Source: Candidatus Avoscillospira avicola
GTDB taxonomy: Bacteria; Bacillota; Clostridia; Oscillospirales; Oscillospiraceae
Assembly: GCA_018712245.1 (NCBI GenBank)
Contig: DVHE01000046.1
Location: 1 to 53,523, forward strand
Length of the DNA stretch: 53,523 nt
Direction of reading: 5' to 3'
Shown piece after piece: positions 33,172 to 41,826 of this stretch (positions are counted from its first letter, which is position 1; every line of letters begins with the position of its first letter). The translations under genes were made by a program, and so were the position numbers. Under the pieces are notes generated by a model. It saw only the letters and a list, made by a program, of their open reading frames with translations, ran no database searches and was not told the DNA's origin.

Positions 33172-33218
33172 AAAAGGATATGCGCGTTCCACGGCCGGGA
33201 ACGCGCATATCCTTTTCG
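33172..33218 (+). terminator. 19-bp terminator of the BlaI/BlaR1 locus
   Basis: Perfect arms at 33172-33190 and 33198-33216 end in CCTTTT. It lies immediately after the truncated BlaR1 stop. The following 220 bases (33217-33436) hold a short palindrome near 33260-33288 (TTTTTGCAGCTT / AAGCTGCAAAAA) and no gene that I can support. Confidence 0.85.
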
Positions 33219-33436
33219 CCTCAGCGTAAAATAAGGTATTTTCTCCCCGCTGTCCCCCGTTTTTGCAGCTTCAAAAGCTGCAAAAACGACCTGATTGAAT
33301 GCGCGCGGCCCAGGCCGGCTTCTCTTGCCCTGCGGACAATTCACCTTTGCGGGCCCATTGCCCCCGCGCACGCCCGCCGCTCTGCCGCGTCCTTCCTCAG
33401 CAAGGCTTTTGGACAGCCACAAGCGACGCAGCCGAA

Positions 33437-33667
33437 TTACGGAGCTTGCCCGGAATCGTCCCCGGGCTTGCGCTGTTTTTTGCGCGGCGGACAACTGCCA
33501 AAGCACAGGCCCAGCGCCAGGCCCAGCGCGATTCCCAGGGCCAGGTTGTCCAGCGCGGCGCCAAAGGCGACGCCGAAGCAGAGCCCCAGGGAAAGTCCCA
33601 GCGCCTGCCGGTTGCCGTGCTCGTGTTCCGGCTCGTCTTTCTTTTTCTTGGGATTGTTTTCTTCCAT
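33437..33667 (-). CDS. Small Gly-rich membrane protein
   Basis: A 76-residue protein with a hydrophilic, Lys/Glu/His-rich N-terminus (MEENNPKKKKDEPEHEHG) and two glycine-zipper hydrophobic segments: LGLSLGLCFGVAFGAAL and LALGIALGLALGLCFGSC (about 24-58). Small proteins of this form are widespread in gut Clostridia; the function is unknown. The start at 33667 has a GAGG site. No partner gene is evident. Confidence 0.6.
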   Translation of the reverse strand: MEENNPKKKKDEPEHEHGNRQALGLSLGLCFGVAFGAALDNLALGIALGLALGLCFGSCPPRKKQRKPGDDSGQAP

Positions 33668-33752
33668 GGTTTCGCCTCCCCTGTCTTTTCCCCATGATAC
33701 CATACGCCGCCCGGTCCCGCAACGCAAATTCCGGGGTAGGGGCGTCTCAGGG

Positions 33753-33781
33753 ATGACAGATGCAGCAAATTATGCTATAAT
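33753..33781 (+). promoter_or_regulatory. Promoter of thioredoxin operon
   Basis: ATGACA (33753-33758) and TATAAT (33776-33781) are spaced by 17 bases, with a TGC extended -10. Confidence 0.75.
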
Positions 33782-33836
33782 AAAATAGTATGAAGCATCG
33801 CCTTCGGGCGGCACGTTGAAAAAAGGAGCAATTACC

Positions 33837-34136
33837 ATGGAATATACCCTGACGAAAGATAACTTCCAAGAGCTGGTACTGGAAAGCCAGGAGCCGGTAT
33901 TGGTGGACTTCTGGGCCACCTGGTGCGGCCCGTGCATGATGCTCTCCCCCATTGTGGAGGAGCTGGCTGAGACCCACAAGGTGGGCAAGGTCAACGTGGA
34001 TGAAGAGCCGGAGCTGGCGCGGCAGTTCGGCATCGTCTCCATTCCCACGCTGATTCTCTTTGAAAACGGCGAAGCCGTCCGGCAGTCGATGGGCTATCGG
34101 CCCAAGGCGGAGCTGGAAGCATTTCTGGAGGGCTGA
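33837..34136 (+). CDS. Thioredoxin
   Basis: A 99-residue thioredoxin with the redox motif WCGPC (residues 26-30, in VDFWATWCGPCMM), cis-Pro in VSIPTLILF and a normal length. The start at 33837 is the ATG after an AAAGGAG site. It is followed after 1 base by a small ferredoxin-thioredoxin-reductase-type protein, so it is likely reduced by ferredoxin. Confidence 0.95.
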   Translation: MEYTLTKDNFQELVLESQEPVLVDFWATWCGPCMMLSPIVEELAETHKVGKVNVDEEPELARQFGIVSIPTLILFENGEAVRQSMGYRPKAELEAFLEG

Positions 34137-34137
34137 T

Positions 34138-34338
34138 ATGGGGAAAGTTCGCCTCAACGAAAACGAAGCCGTGGTCAAAACCGTCAAGGACGGGCTCAAA
34201 CGCACCGGCGGCTACTGCCCCTGTCGGGTAGAGCGCACCGAGGCCTACAAGTGTATGTGCGAGGAGTTCCGCCGGCAGATCGAAGACCCGGATTTCGAGG
34301 GCTACTGCCACTGTATGCTCTATTATAAAGAGCGATAA
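34138..34338 (+). CDS. Small ferredoxin-thioredoxin reductase catalytic-type protein
   Basis: A 66-residue protein with three CxC pairs: CPC (27-29), CMC (39-41) and CHC (57-59). This is the FTR catalytic-subunit pattern, whose cysteines hold a [4Fe-4S] cluster next to the redox disulfide. Spacing (9 and 15 residues between pairs) differs from the plant and cyanobacterial form (16 and 8), so the match is to the shorter bacterial variety and the exact ligands are inferred. There is no variable FtrV subunit nearby. It sits directly downstream of thioredoxin, implying ferredoxin-driven thioredoxin reduction. Confidence 0.8.
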   Translation: MGKVRLNENEAVVKTVKDGLKRTGGYCPCRVERTEAYKCMCEEFRRQIEDPDFEGYCHCMLYYKER

Positions 34339-34343
34339 CACAA

Positions 34344-34366
34344 CCCCGGCGTGGCAACACGCCGGG
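34344..34366 (+). terminator. Hairpin after the FTR-type gene
   Basis: CCCCGGCGT / ACGCCGGG arms are followed by ATATTTCC. It is short and weak; azlCD may be read through or have its own promoter. Confidence 0.4.
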
Positions 34367-34407
34367 ATATTTCCGCGCAAAATTTTCTGCGCAAAGGAGA
34401 TTTTTCC

Positions 34408-35118
34408 ATGTCCTCCACCTCGCCCCGGCGGAAGGCCCTGGCCGCCGCTTTCCCCCACACCATTCCCATTCTCACCGGCTTTCTCTTCCTGGGCTTCACC
34501 TACGGGATGTATATGCACGCTGCGGGCTTCCCCTTCTACTACCCAATGGTGATGAGCCTGGTGATCTTCGCCGGCTCGATGGAATTTGTAGCAGTCAATC
34601 TGCTGCTGGCCCCCTTTCAGCCTCTGGAGGTCTTCCTCCTGACGCTGATGGTCAACGCCCGCCACCTCTTTTATGGTATCGCCATGCTGGAGCGCTACAA
34701 GGGTCTGGGGCTCAAGAAGCTCTACCTGATCTTCGGGATGTGCGACGAGAGTTTCTCCATCAACTGTACGGCCCAGCCGCCGGAAGGGGTGGACCGGGGC
34801 TGGTTTTACTGCTTCGTCACCCTGCTGGATCACTGCTACTGGTTCCTGGGCGCCACCCTGGGCGGCGTCTTTGGCGCGCTGCTGCCGGTCAACACCGAGG
34901 GACTGGACTTTGTGATGACTGCCATGTTCGTAGTCATATTCCTGGAGCAGTGGAAGAAGGACACGCGCCACTTCAGCGCTCTTCTGGGACTGGGCGCGTC
35001 GGCGGTGTGCCTGGCGCTGTGGGGGCCGGACGGGTTTATGCTCCCGGCCATGCTCTCCATCCTGGCCTGTCTGCTGCTGCTCAGGAAACCTATGGAACAG
35101 GAGGTGGCGCAGCCGTGA
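34408..35118 (+). CDS. azlC: AzlC family branched-chain amino acid exporter, large subunit
   Basis: A 236-residue membrane protein, the large subunit of an AzlCD exporter that moves branched-chain amino acids or analogues such as azaleucine out of the cell. [20 protein letters not shown] near the N-terminus, then [14 protein letters not shown] and [11 protein letters not shown], are diagnostic. The start at 34408 follows an AAAGGAGA site. It couples to azlD by a GTGA overlap. Confidence 0.93.
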   Translation: MSSTSPRRKALAAAFPHTIPILTGFLFLGFTYGMYMHAAGFPFYYPMVMSLVIFAGSMEFVAVNLLLAPFQPLEVFLLTLMVNARHLFYGIAMLERYKGLGLKKLYLIFGMCDESFSINCTAQPPEGVDRGWFYCFVTLLDHCYWFLGATLGGVFGALLPVNTEGLDFVMTAMFVVIFLEQWKKDTRHFSALLGLGASAVCLALWGPDGFMLPAMLSILACLLLLRKPMEQEVAQP

Positions 35119-35441
35119 CACTGACACAGCAAATCATCACCATCGGCTTGGTGGCGCTGGGCACTATGGCCACCCGCTTTCTCCCCTTTCTCCTCTTCCC
35201 CGCGGACAAGCCCACGCCGCCCGTGGTCCAGTATCTCGGTCGGGTCCTGCCGGGGGCTGTGTTCGGCCTGCTGGTGGTCTACTGCCTGAAGAATGTCTCC
35301 CTCCTCTCCGGCTCCCACGGCATCCCCGAGGCCATTGCCATCGCCGCCGTAGTGACGCTCCACCTGTGGAAGCGACAGACGCTGCTGTCCATTGCCGGCG
35401 GCACCATCCTATATATGGTTTTGGTGCAGTGTGTCTTCTGA
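35115..35441 (+). CDS. azlD: AzlD family branched-chain amino acid exporter, small subunit
   Basis: A 108-residue membrane protein with the AzlD pattern [12 protein letters not shown] at the start, and [19 protein letters not shown] in the middle, with four predicted helices. A GTG start at 35115 overlaps the azlC stop (GTGA). It completes the AzlC-AzlD exporter. Confidence 0.92.
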   Translation: MTLTQQIITIGLVALGTMATRFLPFLLFPADKPTPPVVQYLGRVLPGAVFGLLVVYCLKNVSLLSGSHGIPEAIAIAAVVTLHLWKRQTLLSIAGGTILYMVLVQCVF

Positions 35442-35456
35442 TCCCACAAATAGGGG

Positions 35457-35485
35457 TTGACAAACCTTGCCGAAAGTGGTAGTAT
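35457..35485 (+). promoter_or_regulatory. Promoter of tRNA-Leu
   Basis: TTGACA (35457-35462) and TAGTAT (35480-35485) are spaced by 17 bases, about 32 bases before the tRNA. Confidence 0.75.
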
Positions 35486-35517
35486 ATTGGAGCTGTCGCA
35501 AGAGCGATGGCAAAGAC

Positions 35518-35605
35518 GCGCGAGTGGTGGAATTGGCAGACTCGCTAGATTCAGGTTCTAGTGTGCATTACGCACGTGCGGGTTCAAGTCCCGCCTCGCG
35601 CACCA
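35518..35605 (+). tRNA. tRNA-Leu (anticodon CAG)
   Basis: An 88-base class II tRNA with encoded CCA. Acceptor arms GCGCGAG and CTCGCGC pair perfectly. The anticodon stem CTAGA/TCTAG encloses TTCAGGT (anticodon CAG). The long variable arm, GTGCATTACGCAC, and GGTTCAAGTCCCGC T arm are typical of leucine tRNAs. It reads CUG, a very common codon in this GC-rich genome. Confidence 0.96.
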
Positions 35606-35643
35606 ACGTCGGAGCAAAGTTCGCTTTGCTCCGACGTTTTTTT
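35606..35643 (+). terminator. Terminator of tRNA-Leu
   Basis: Perfect 14-bp arms (35606-35619, 35624-35637) around TTCG run into TTTTTTT. Confidence 0.9.
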
Positions 35644-35686
35644 GTATAACGAAAACCACGCGACTATCGCGTGGTTTTCGTTATAC
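35644..35686. repeat. 20-bp perfect inverted repeat
   Basis: Arms 35644-35663 and 35667-35686 pair without mismatch (GTATAACGAAAACC ... GGTTTTCGTTATAC) around CTA. It directly abuts the tRNA terminator and the next hairpin; role unknown, possibly a bidirectional terminator. Confidence 0.75.
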
Positions 35687-35725
35687 AATAATGCTCCCCC
35701 TCGCGAAGCGGGGGGGAGCATTATT
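35687..35725 (-). terminator. 14-bp hairpin ending the lacI-side operon
   Basis: AATAATGCTCCCCC (35687-35700) pairs with GGGGGAGCATTATT (35712-35725). It lies 13 bases past the LacI stop. On the minus strand the arm ends GCATTATT then GTATAAC, moderately T/A-rich. Confidence 0.6.
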
Positions 35726-35738
35726 TGCGGTCACGCTT

Positions 35739-36785
35739 TCAGACAGCGGAGATCGCGGCAGGCTCCTCCACTGCGGGGGAGCTGTCGCGGAAAATACAGG
35801 AGACAGAGAAATTTCTGGTGACAGGGGCCTTCAAAGTACCGTCAATGGCAGCCTCGAGGATCTGCATACTCTCCCGGGCCATCTCTTCCACCGGGTAATC
35901 GAAACTGGTGACGGAGGGAACTATCCAGAGATTGCCCATGCTGTTACCAAAGGAAATCACCTCGATATCCCTGGCGATTTCCAGCCCGGCGTGGAGCAGG
36001 CCCTTGATAAAGCCGTTAATCATCCGGTCGTTGGCGACAAAGGCAGCGTCGGGCCGGGGCTCCTGGGCCACCAATTCCATGGCGGCTGCGTAGCCGCCCT
36101 CATCGCTGTTGTCCACCTGAAGGCTTTTGACGCGATAGCCATTGCCCATCAGCTCTTTGGCGCGATTCACGTAGCCGATGACCCGCAGGCTCAGCGCCTT
36201 ACTGGCGTAGTTGGGGCTGACGACGGAGAGCGTCTTCCGACCGCGCCGGAGAAAATGGGTACAGGCAAATTGACCCACCTCATAGTCGTCAATGATGACC
36301 GTGTTGTAGCCTCGGACGTCCCGGTTGAACACCACCACCGGTACACCACTTTGGAAGTCCCGGAGGAATGTGGCATCATCCGCGCCGATGCCCATGATGA
36401 TGGCCCCGGAAAAGTAGTTTGCTTCCTCCAGGAGATAAGCCTTTTCCGCCAGGTTCCCCTTCTCATAGACCACCATCATCAGCTCGTAGCCCTGCATCGA
36501 TTCTTTGATCCACCGGCGGGCACCGGTGAAAAACGGCGTCATGGGGCCCTTTTCCAAATCACTGGGCCAGAGGACACCGATCACCTTGGGCCGCGGCACG
36601 GTGCGCTTTTGGCGGACCTTGGGGTGGTAGTTCAGCTCTCCGGCGATCTTCTTGATGCGCGCCTGGGTGTCGGGCGCAATGCGCACCTCGTCCCCTCGCT
36701 CATTCAGCACCAGAGACGCCGTGGAGGGTGAAACGTGAGCGAGGGCGGCGATTTGCTTGATGCTCACATACGTCTTTTCTTCCAT
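35739..36785 (-). CDS. LacI family transcriptional regulator
   Basis: A 348-residue repressor-type protein. The N-terminal helix-turn-helix (about 6-60) reads VSIKQIAALAHVSPSTASLVLNERGDEVRI, with the hinge near residue 60. The periplasmic-binding-protein-like effector domain follows, with IIMGIGADDATFLRDFQSGVPVVVFNR and RPDAAFVANDRMINGF. It is the last gene of the importer-hydrolase-MFS operon, an unusual controller for a peptide system. The ligand is unknown but should be linked to that operon's substrate. A 14-bp hairpin follows. Confidence 0.93.
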   Translation of the reverse strand: MEEKTYVSIKQIAALAHVSPSTASLVLNERGDEVRIAPDTQARIKKIAGELNYHPKVRQKRTVPRPKVIGVLWPSDLEKGPMTPFFTGARRWIKESMQGYELMMVVYEKGNLAEKAYLLEEANYFSGAIIMGIGADDATFLRDFQSGVPVVVFNRDVRGYNTVIIDDYEVGQFACTHFLRRGRKTLSVVSPNYASKALSLRVIGYVNRAKELMGNGYRVKSLQVDNSDEGGYAAAMELVAQEPRPDAAFVANDRMINGFIKGLLHAGLEIARDIEVISFGNSMGNLWIVPSVTSFDYPVEEMARESMQILEAAIDGTLKAPVTRNFSVSCIFRDSSPAVEEPAAISAV

Positions 36786-36838
36786 AGCCCTTCGCTCCTT
36801 CCAGCTCTTATAACGATATGTCGATCATATTATAATAA

Positions 36839-38029
36839 TTATACCGTTTTGCGTCGGGATTGTAAACCGAAAATCACACACAGGACAGCTGCAATGACAA
36901 ATATTCCCGCAATGGAATTGTACATTGTGCCATAGCCGAAGTGATCCGATATGGCGCCGCCCAACATGGTTCCCAGGCCCTGGCCGATATCTGAACACAT
37001 GAAATAAGTACTGGAGGCGGTACCGCGCCGCTCCGGCGCGGTGCGCTTGATGCACTCGGCCTGGAGGCTGGGCTGGGCCATGCCCTGGCCGGCAGCCTGG
37101 AACACCGCCGCCACGATGATCCCCAGCAGCGTATAGGCTGCGCCCAGCAGCACAGCTGCCAGTACGGCGGAGATCGTCGCCGGTATGAGGACGAAAAAGA
37201 TGCTCCGCTTGTCCGTCACCCGGCCCAGCAGCAGCCGGATGGAGACGATGGCCACAGTGTTGACGGTGAAGTAAAGAGAGATGTTGGAGATGCCGCGCTG
37301 GTCGCCCACCTGGAGCATAAAGGAGCTGTTGATGCCGTTGAACATGGAGAACAGGCCCCCCAGGATGGAAAGCGGCAGCAGGCTCAGGCAAAGGATCTCC
37401 CCCAGGGAAATATGCAGGCGCTTCTCCGGGCCGGACACCTCCCGCGGCGGCTCGGAGATCCGCAGGCTGGCCAGGGCTGCGGCTCCCACCACCACGATGG
37501 CCGCCGTCACCAAAAACACAGCCGTACCGCCCCAGCGCTCGGCCAGCCAAGCGCCTGCCGCCGGCATCACGGCAGAGGCCAACATCTGCGCCAAGCCGAA
37601 GTAGGCCACGCCCTGGCCCAGCTGCTCGGTGGGAATCGTATAGCTGACCAGCACCAGTGACACGGTGCTGTTGAGGGCAAAGCCGATGCCATGAAGTATG
37701 CGCACGGCGATCAACAGCTCCGGCGTGGGCACCAGGATATAGGCCAGGGACGCCACCAGCATAAAGCCGCAGGCGGCCAGCATCACGCCTTTTTTGGAGA
37801 AGTGGTTGACCACCACGCCGCTGAAAGGCCGGACCACCAAGGATGTAATGGAAAAACAGCCGACGATGACACCGGCCAGCGTCAGGGATGCACCCAGGGA
37901 CACGGCGTAGGCCGAGAGGGACGTGTTGACCAGGTAAAAGCTGCCGGAGATAAAGAAGCTCACCACCATCAGCACGATGAACTGCGGATTAAACAGGGAT
38001 CGGATTGGATTGGAAGTTTGCTGGTTCAT
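36839..38029 (-). CDS. Major facilitator superfamily transporter
   Basis: A 396-residue protein with about twelve transmembrane helices. It carries a conserved cytosolic loop, VRPFSGVVVNHFSKKGVML, between helices 2 and 3, as in MFS drug-export-like families. Its position between a CocE-like hydrolase (18 bases upstream) and LacI (53 bases downstream) suggests it exports or imports a product of that hydrolase. The substrate is unknown. Confidence 0.88.
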   Translation of the reverse strand: MNQQTSNPIRSLFNPQFIVLMVVSFFISGSFYLVNTSLSAYAVSLGASLTLAGVIVGCFSITSLVVRPFSGVVVNHFSKKGVMLAACGFMLVASLAYILVPTPELLIAVRILHGIGFALNSTVSLVLVSYTIPTEQLGQGVAYFGLAQMLASAVMPAAGAWLAERWGGTAVFLVTAAIVVVGAAALASLRISEPPREVSGPEKRLHISLGEILCLSLLPLSILGGLFSMFNGINSSFMLQVGDQRGISNISLYFTVNTVAIVSIRLLLGRVTDKRSIFFVLIPATISAVLAAVLLGAAYTLLGIIVAAVFQAAGQGMAQPSLQAECIKRTAPERRGTASSTYFMCSDIGQGLGTMLGGAISDHFGYGTMYNSIAGIFVIAAVLCVIFGLQSRRKTV

Positions 38030-38047
38030 GCTACTGCAACACCTCTT

Positions 38048-39781
38048 TTATGATTTCCGCTCCAGCACCTGCAGCTCCAGCCGCGACAAATACGCGCCGC
38101 CGTGGTGGATGGTGTCCTCCGCGGGCACCATATCCGCCGAGGTACCGATCCGGTCCGCCAGGTGATGATTTCGGTCAAATTTCGGGAACATGCTTCCGGC
38201 CACCGTCAGCCGAATGCGGCTGCCGGGCTGGAAAACGTTGAGGGTGTTGCCCAGCAGCACCTCCACCGGCCGAATCTCCCCCGGCGTGAGCAGCTTCCGC
38301 TCCCAGGTGTTGCCATAACTGACCCGAACGGCGCCGTCGGTGATGTTGAGCGAGCGCCCATCGGGGAACACCTCCGTCAGCTTGCAGGCAAAGTCTGTGT
38401 CCGGGCAGGAAGAAGAGACGTACAGCACCGCCTTCACCGGCCCTGCCGCCGCCAGCGGCGCTGTCAAGGGTTCAGAGGTATAGACCGCCACGTCCGCCCT
38501 GGCCTCAATGGGCGACTGATCCTGGCACTCCGAGGAGATACCGGGCGCCCTGGCCGGCACCGGATTGGCTGGGTCGGAGATATAGGTGTCCTGGCCCGGC
38601 TCCGTTTCAGGCTGGAGCAGCAACCGCCCGTCTTCCGGTTCTGTGGCCGCACGGCCGCTGCTGGAGAGGTAGAGGGCTTTTGTCGCGGTATCCGGCAGCG
38701 GCCACGCCGGGGCCTGCTCCCATCGGTTCTCCCCCATGAAGAAGAGCGTCACCGGCGGCTCCTGGGAGATGCCGTCGTCCAGGCCCTTAAGGTGCCAGTT
38801 GAAAAACCGCAGCAGCTGCTCGGTGATGCTCCGGCCCATGGGATAGCCGGCCTGCGCCCCAAAAGAGCGCCAGCCCACGGTGTCCGGCATGGCCTCGCCG
38901 TGGTTCCACGGCCCCATCAGGAGGCGGCTCTTCTCCCGGAGCTTCCGCCCGGCCTCCGTCCGGCCCAGGGCGATCCAGTTCTCCAGGGGGCCGTTTTTGG
39001 AGGTATCGTCGTACCAGCCACCCAGGAAGAAGCAGGGCACCTGGAACTTGGAAAAGTCGATGGGCCGCCCCTCCCGGGCCGGGCAGGCCGGGTCGTCGTA
39101 CTCCCGGATGCGGCGGAGATAGTCCTCCAAAAAGGGTAGGCCTTCAATTTTGGCCGCCGGATTCTCCCCCTCGGGCACGTAGGCCACCACCTGGCCGAAC
39201 TTGCCCAGGTAGCCCTCTACCGTGCGGCGGAGCGTCTCCCGCTGCTCCTCGCTCCAGGCGGCCTCGGGGCTGTAAAGTCGGTCCCGCGCCCGCTCCAGGA
39301 GCCACATCAGGTGGAGCGAACCGGTGGTGAAGCCGCCGGAATACTTGTATAGCCCCGTCTGCTGCCACGGGCAGATGGCCTTTAAGTGGGGCGGCTGGGC
39401 CTCCGCCGTCAATAGCTGGGTAAAGCCGTAGTAGGAAAGGCCATACATACCCACGCCGCCGTCGCACCAGGGCTGGGCCGCGATCCACTCCACGGTGTCG
39501 TAGCCGTCCCGGGCCTGGCAGGGGCCGTCAAAGTCCATCTCTCCCTGGGACGCGCCGGTGCCGCGGCAGTCCTGCACCACCACGCGGTAGCCCGCCCGGG
39601 CCAGAGGCAGCGGATTGAGGCGGCCCCACTTGTACTCAAAGGAGTCCTTCAAATAGGGAAACCGCAGCAAAACGGCCGGATAGGGCCGGTCATCGGCGGG
39701 GCCGTAGACATTGGCCCGCAGCACAACGCCGTCGCGCATCGGGGTTTCCACGTCGTACCAAACTGTGATTTTTTGCTCCAT
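38048..39781 (-). CDS. CocE/NonD family (X-Pro dipeptidyl-peptidase-like) hydrolase
   Basis: A 577-residue serine hydrolase of the S15/CocE superfamily, which cleaves esters or N-terminal amides. The opening VETPMRDGVVLRANVYGPAD is typical. The nucleophile is Ser116 in GLSYYG, matching Ser117 of cocaine esterase; likely Asp and His are in GGWYDDTS and GPWNHGE. The C-terminal beta-sandwich domain (about 380-570) is present. No signal peptide is seen, so it is cytoplasmic, suiting hydrolysis of a compound brought in by the adjacent ABC importer. It is 4 bases after the ATPase gene. Confidence 0.9.
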   Translation of the reverse strand: MEQKITVWYDVETPMRDGVVLRANVYGPADDRPYPAVLLRFPYLKDSFEYKWGRLNPLPLARAGYRVVVQDCRGTGASQGEMDFDGPCQARDGYDTVEWIAAQPWCDGGVGMYGLSYYGFTQLLTAEAQPPHLKAICPWQQTGLYKYSGGFTTGSLHLMWLLERARDRLYSPEAAWSEEQRETLRRTVEGYLGKFGQVVAYVPEGENPAAKIEGLPFLEDYLRRIREYDDPACPAREGRPIDFSKFQVPCFFLGGWYDDTSKNGPLENWIALGRTEAGRKLREKSRLLMGPWNHGEAMPDTVGWRSFGAQAGYPMGRSITEQLLRFFNWHLKGLDDGISQEPPVTLFFMGENRWEQAPAWPLPDTATKALYLSSSGRAATEPEDGRLLLQPETEPGQDTYISDPANPVPARAPGISSECQDQSPIEARADVAVYTSEPLTAPLAAAGPVKAVLYVSSSCPDTDFACKLTEVFPDGRSLNITDGAVRVSYGNTWERKLLTPGEIRPVEVLLGNTLNVFQPGSRIRLTVAGSMFPKFDRNHHLADRIGTSADMVPAEDTIHHGGAYLSRLELQVLERKS

Positions 39782-39784
39782 TGC

Positions 39785-41812
39785 TCACGCCTCCTTGCCG
39801 TCCGCGCCGTCGCTGTAGAGATGGCAGCGGACCATGTGGCCGTCCTGATCGCAGGTGAGGTCCGGCACTTGGGTTTTGCAGCGGTCCGTGGCATAGGGGC
39901 AGCGGGTGTGGAAGCTGCATCCCGACGGGATATGGGCCGCGCTGGGGATATCCCCCACCACCTTCTGCCGCTCCCGCTGCCGCTCCACCTCCGGGTCGGG
40001 GATGGGAATGGCTGAGAGCAGCGTCTTGGTATAGGGGTGCTTGGGGTTTTCATAGAGCGTCTTCCAATCGCTCATCTCCACGATCTGGCCCAGGTACATC
40101 ACCGCGATGCGGTCGGAGATATGGCGCACCACGGAGAGGTCATGGGCCACAAAGAGATAGCTGACGCCCAGCTTCTGCTGGAGGCTCTCCAAGAGGTTCA
40201 TGATCTGGGCCTGGACCGACACGTCCAGCGCCGAGACCGGCTCGTCGCAGATGATGAGGTCCGGCTGGCTGGCCAGCGCCCGCGCAATGCCGATTCGCTG
40301 CCGCTGACCGCCGGACAGCTCGTGGGGCGAGCGGTGCCTCAGCTCCGGGTTGAGGCCGATCATCTCGAACAGCTCCTTCACCCGGGCCTCATAGGCCTCA
40401 CGGCTGGAGACCAGGTGGTGGATCTTCAGCGGCTCGCCCACGATGTCGCCGATGGTCTGCTTGGGGTCCAGGGAGCTAAAGGGGTCCTGGAATACCAGCT
40501 GGATGTTCTTGCGGTACTTGCGGAAGGCATGCTCCGCCATGCCGGCGATGTTCTGCCCCTGGAAGTAAATCTCTCCGGCGGTGGGCTTGAGCAGGTTGAC
40601 CAAGCAGTTGGCTACGGTGGACTTGCCGCAGCCCGATTCTCCCACCAGGCCCAGGGTCTCGCCGCTGTGGATGTCAAAGGAGACGCCGCCCACTGCCCGG
40701 ACCGTACCAATCCGCCTTTTAATGAGGCCGCCCTTGTAGAGTGGGAACTCCATCCGCAGGTCCCGCACCGAGAGGACACACTTGTCCCAGTCGATCTTCT
40801 TCTTGGACGCGGCGTCGCTGAGCTTGAGGCTGGTGTCCAGCGCCGGATTGAGGCAGGCGCTGAGGTGTCCCGGCGCCACCGGGCGCAGCTGGGGCAGCGT
40901 CTCGTCGCAGGCCTTTACCCGCTGGGTGCAGCGGTCATAGAAGGGGCAGCGCTGGGGCTTCTCGTGGAGCGTCGGCGGCAGGCCGTGAATGGGCATCAGG
41001 AGCCGGTCCTTGCTGTCGTCCAGCCGCGGCACGGAGTTGAGCAGGCCCACCGTATAGGCGTGGGACGGATGGCGGAAGAGGTCGTCGGTGGAAGCGGTCT
41101 CCACAATGGTGCCGCCGTACATCACGTAGATCCTGTCCGCGTACCGGGCCACGATGCCCAGGTTGTGGGTGACGATGATCAGAGAGGTGTTGGTGGTTTT
41201 GACGATGTCCTGGAGCATCTCCAGAATCTGCGCCTGGGTGGTCACGTCCAGAGCCGTGGTGGCCTCATCCGCGATCAGGACGCTGGGGTCGCAGCTCATG
41301 GCCATGGCGATCATGATGCGCTGGCACATACCGCCGGAGAATTCAAAGGGGTAGTTGTCGTAGCGCATCTCCGCGTCGGGAATCTTCACCATTTTCATAT
41401 AGGTGATGGCCCGTTCCTTGGCCTGCGCGTGGTTGAGGCCCAGGTGCTCCCGGATGGTCTCGGAGATCTGTTCGCCCACGGTGATGGAGGGGTTCAGGGA
41501 GATCATGGGGTCCTGAAAGATCATGGCGATCTTGTGGCCGCGGATGTGGCGCAGCAGCCGCCGGTTCTCCGGCGCCAGCAGGTCCTGCCCCTCAAAAACA
41601 GCGCTCTCTCCCTCCACGTGGCCGGGCGGGCTTTCAATCAGCCCCAGCACACTCATTTGGGTGACAGATTTGCCGCTGCCCGACTCCCCCACCACGCCGA
41701 TGATCTCGCCGCGGTTCAGGTAAAAGGAGACGTCGTTGACGGCATAGGTGGTCTTGCGCTTCAGGCGAAATTCCGTCGAAATATGGTTGACTTCCAAAAT
41801 ACGTTCTTCCAT
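39785..41812 (-). CDS. Fused two-domain peptide/nickel-type ABC ATPase (OppD-OppF fusion)
   Basis: A 675-residue protein with two complete ABC domains. The N-half has Walker [17 protein letters not shown] and Walker [13 protein letters not shown], with an OppD-type cysteine-rich end CPFYDRC. The C-half has [16 protein letters not shown] and [12 protein letters not shown], ending in [14 protein letters not shown]. It combines the normally separate OppD and OppF ATPases, as in GsiA-like proteins, and may need no other partner to energise the two permeases. The start at 41812 follows a GGAGGGAA site. Confidence 0.94.
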   Translation of the reverse strand: MEERILEVNHISTEFRLKRKTTYAVNDVSFYLNRGEIIGVVGESGSGKSVTQMSVLGLIESPPGHVEGESAVFEGQDLLAPENRRLLRHIRGHKIAMIFQDPMISLNPSITVGEQISETIREHLGLNHAQAKERAITYMKMVKIPDAEMRYDNYPFEFSGGMCQRIMIAMAMSCDPSVLIADEATTALDVTTQAQILEMLQDIVKTTNTSLIIVTHNLGIVARYADRIYVMYGGTIVETASTDDLFRHPSHAYTVGLLNSVPRLDDSKDRLLMPIHGLPPTLHEKPQRCPFYDRCTQRVKACDETLPQLRPVAPGHLSACLNPALDTSLKLSDAASKKKIDWDKCVLSVRDLRMEFPLYKGGLIKRRIGTVRAVGGVSFDIHSGETLGLVGESGCGKSTVANCLVNLLKPTAGEIYFQGQNIAGMAEHAFRKYRKNIQLVFQDPFSSLDPKQTIGDIVGEPLKIHHLVSSREAYEARVKELFEMIGLNPELRHRSPHELSGGQRQRIGIARALASQPDLIICDEPVSALDVSVQAQIMNLLESLQQKLGVSYLFVAHDLSVVRHISDRIAVMYLGQIVEMSDWKTLYENPKHPYTKTLLSAIPIPDPEVERQRERQKVVGDIPSAAHIPSGCSFHTRCPYATDRCKTQVPDLTCDQDGHMVRCHLYSDGADGKEA

Positions 41813-41826
41813 CTGGCGTTCCCTCC

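Noticed and set aside
33072-33722. Minus-strand frame of 216 codons across the region after blaR1
   Set aside because: Arg/Ala/Gly-rich, runs through a perfect terminator and the real small membrane protein frame; no motif.
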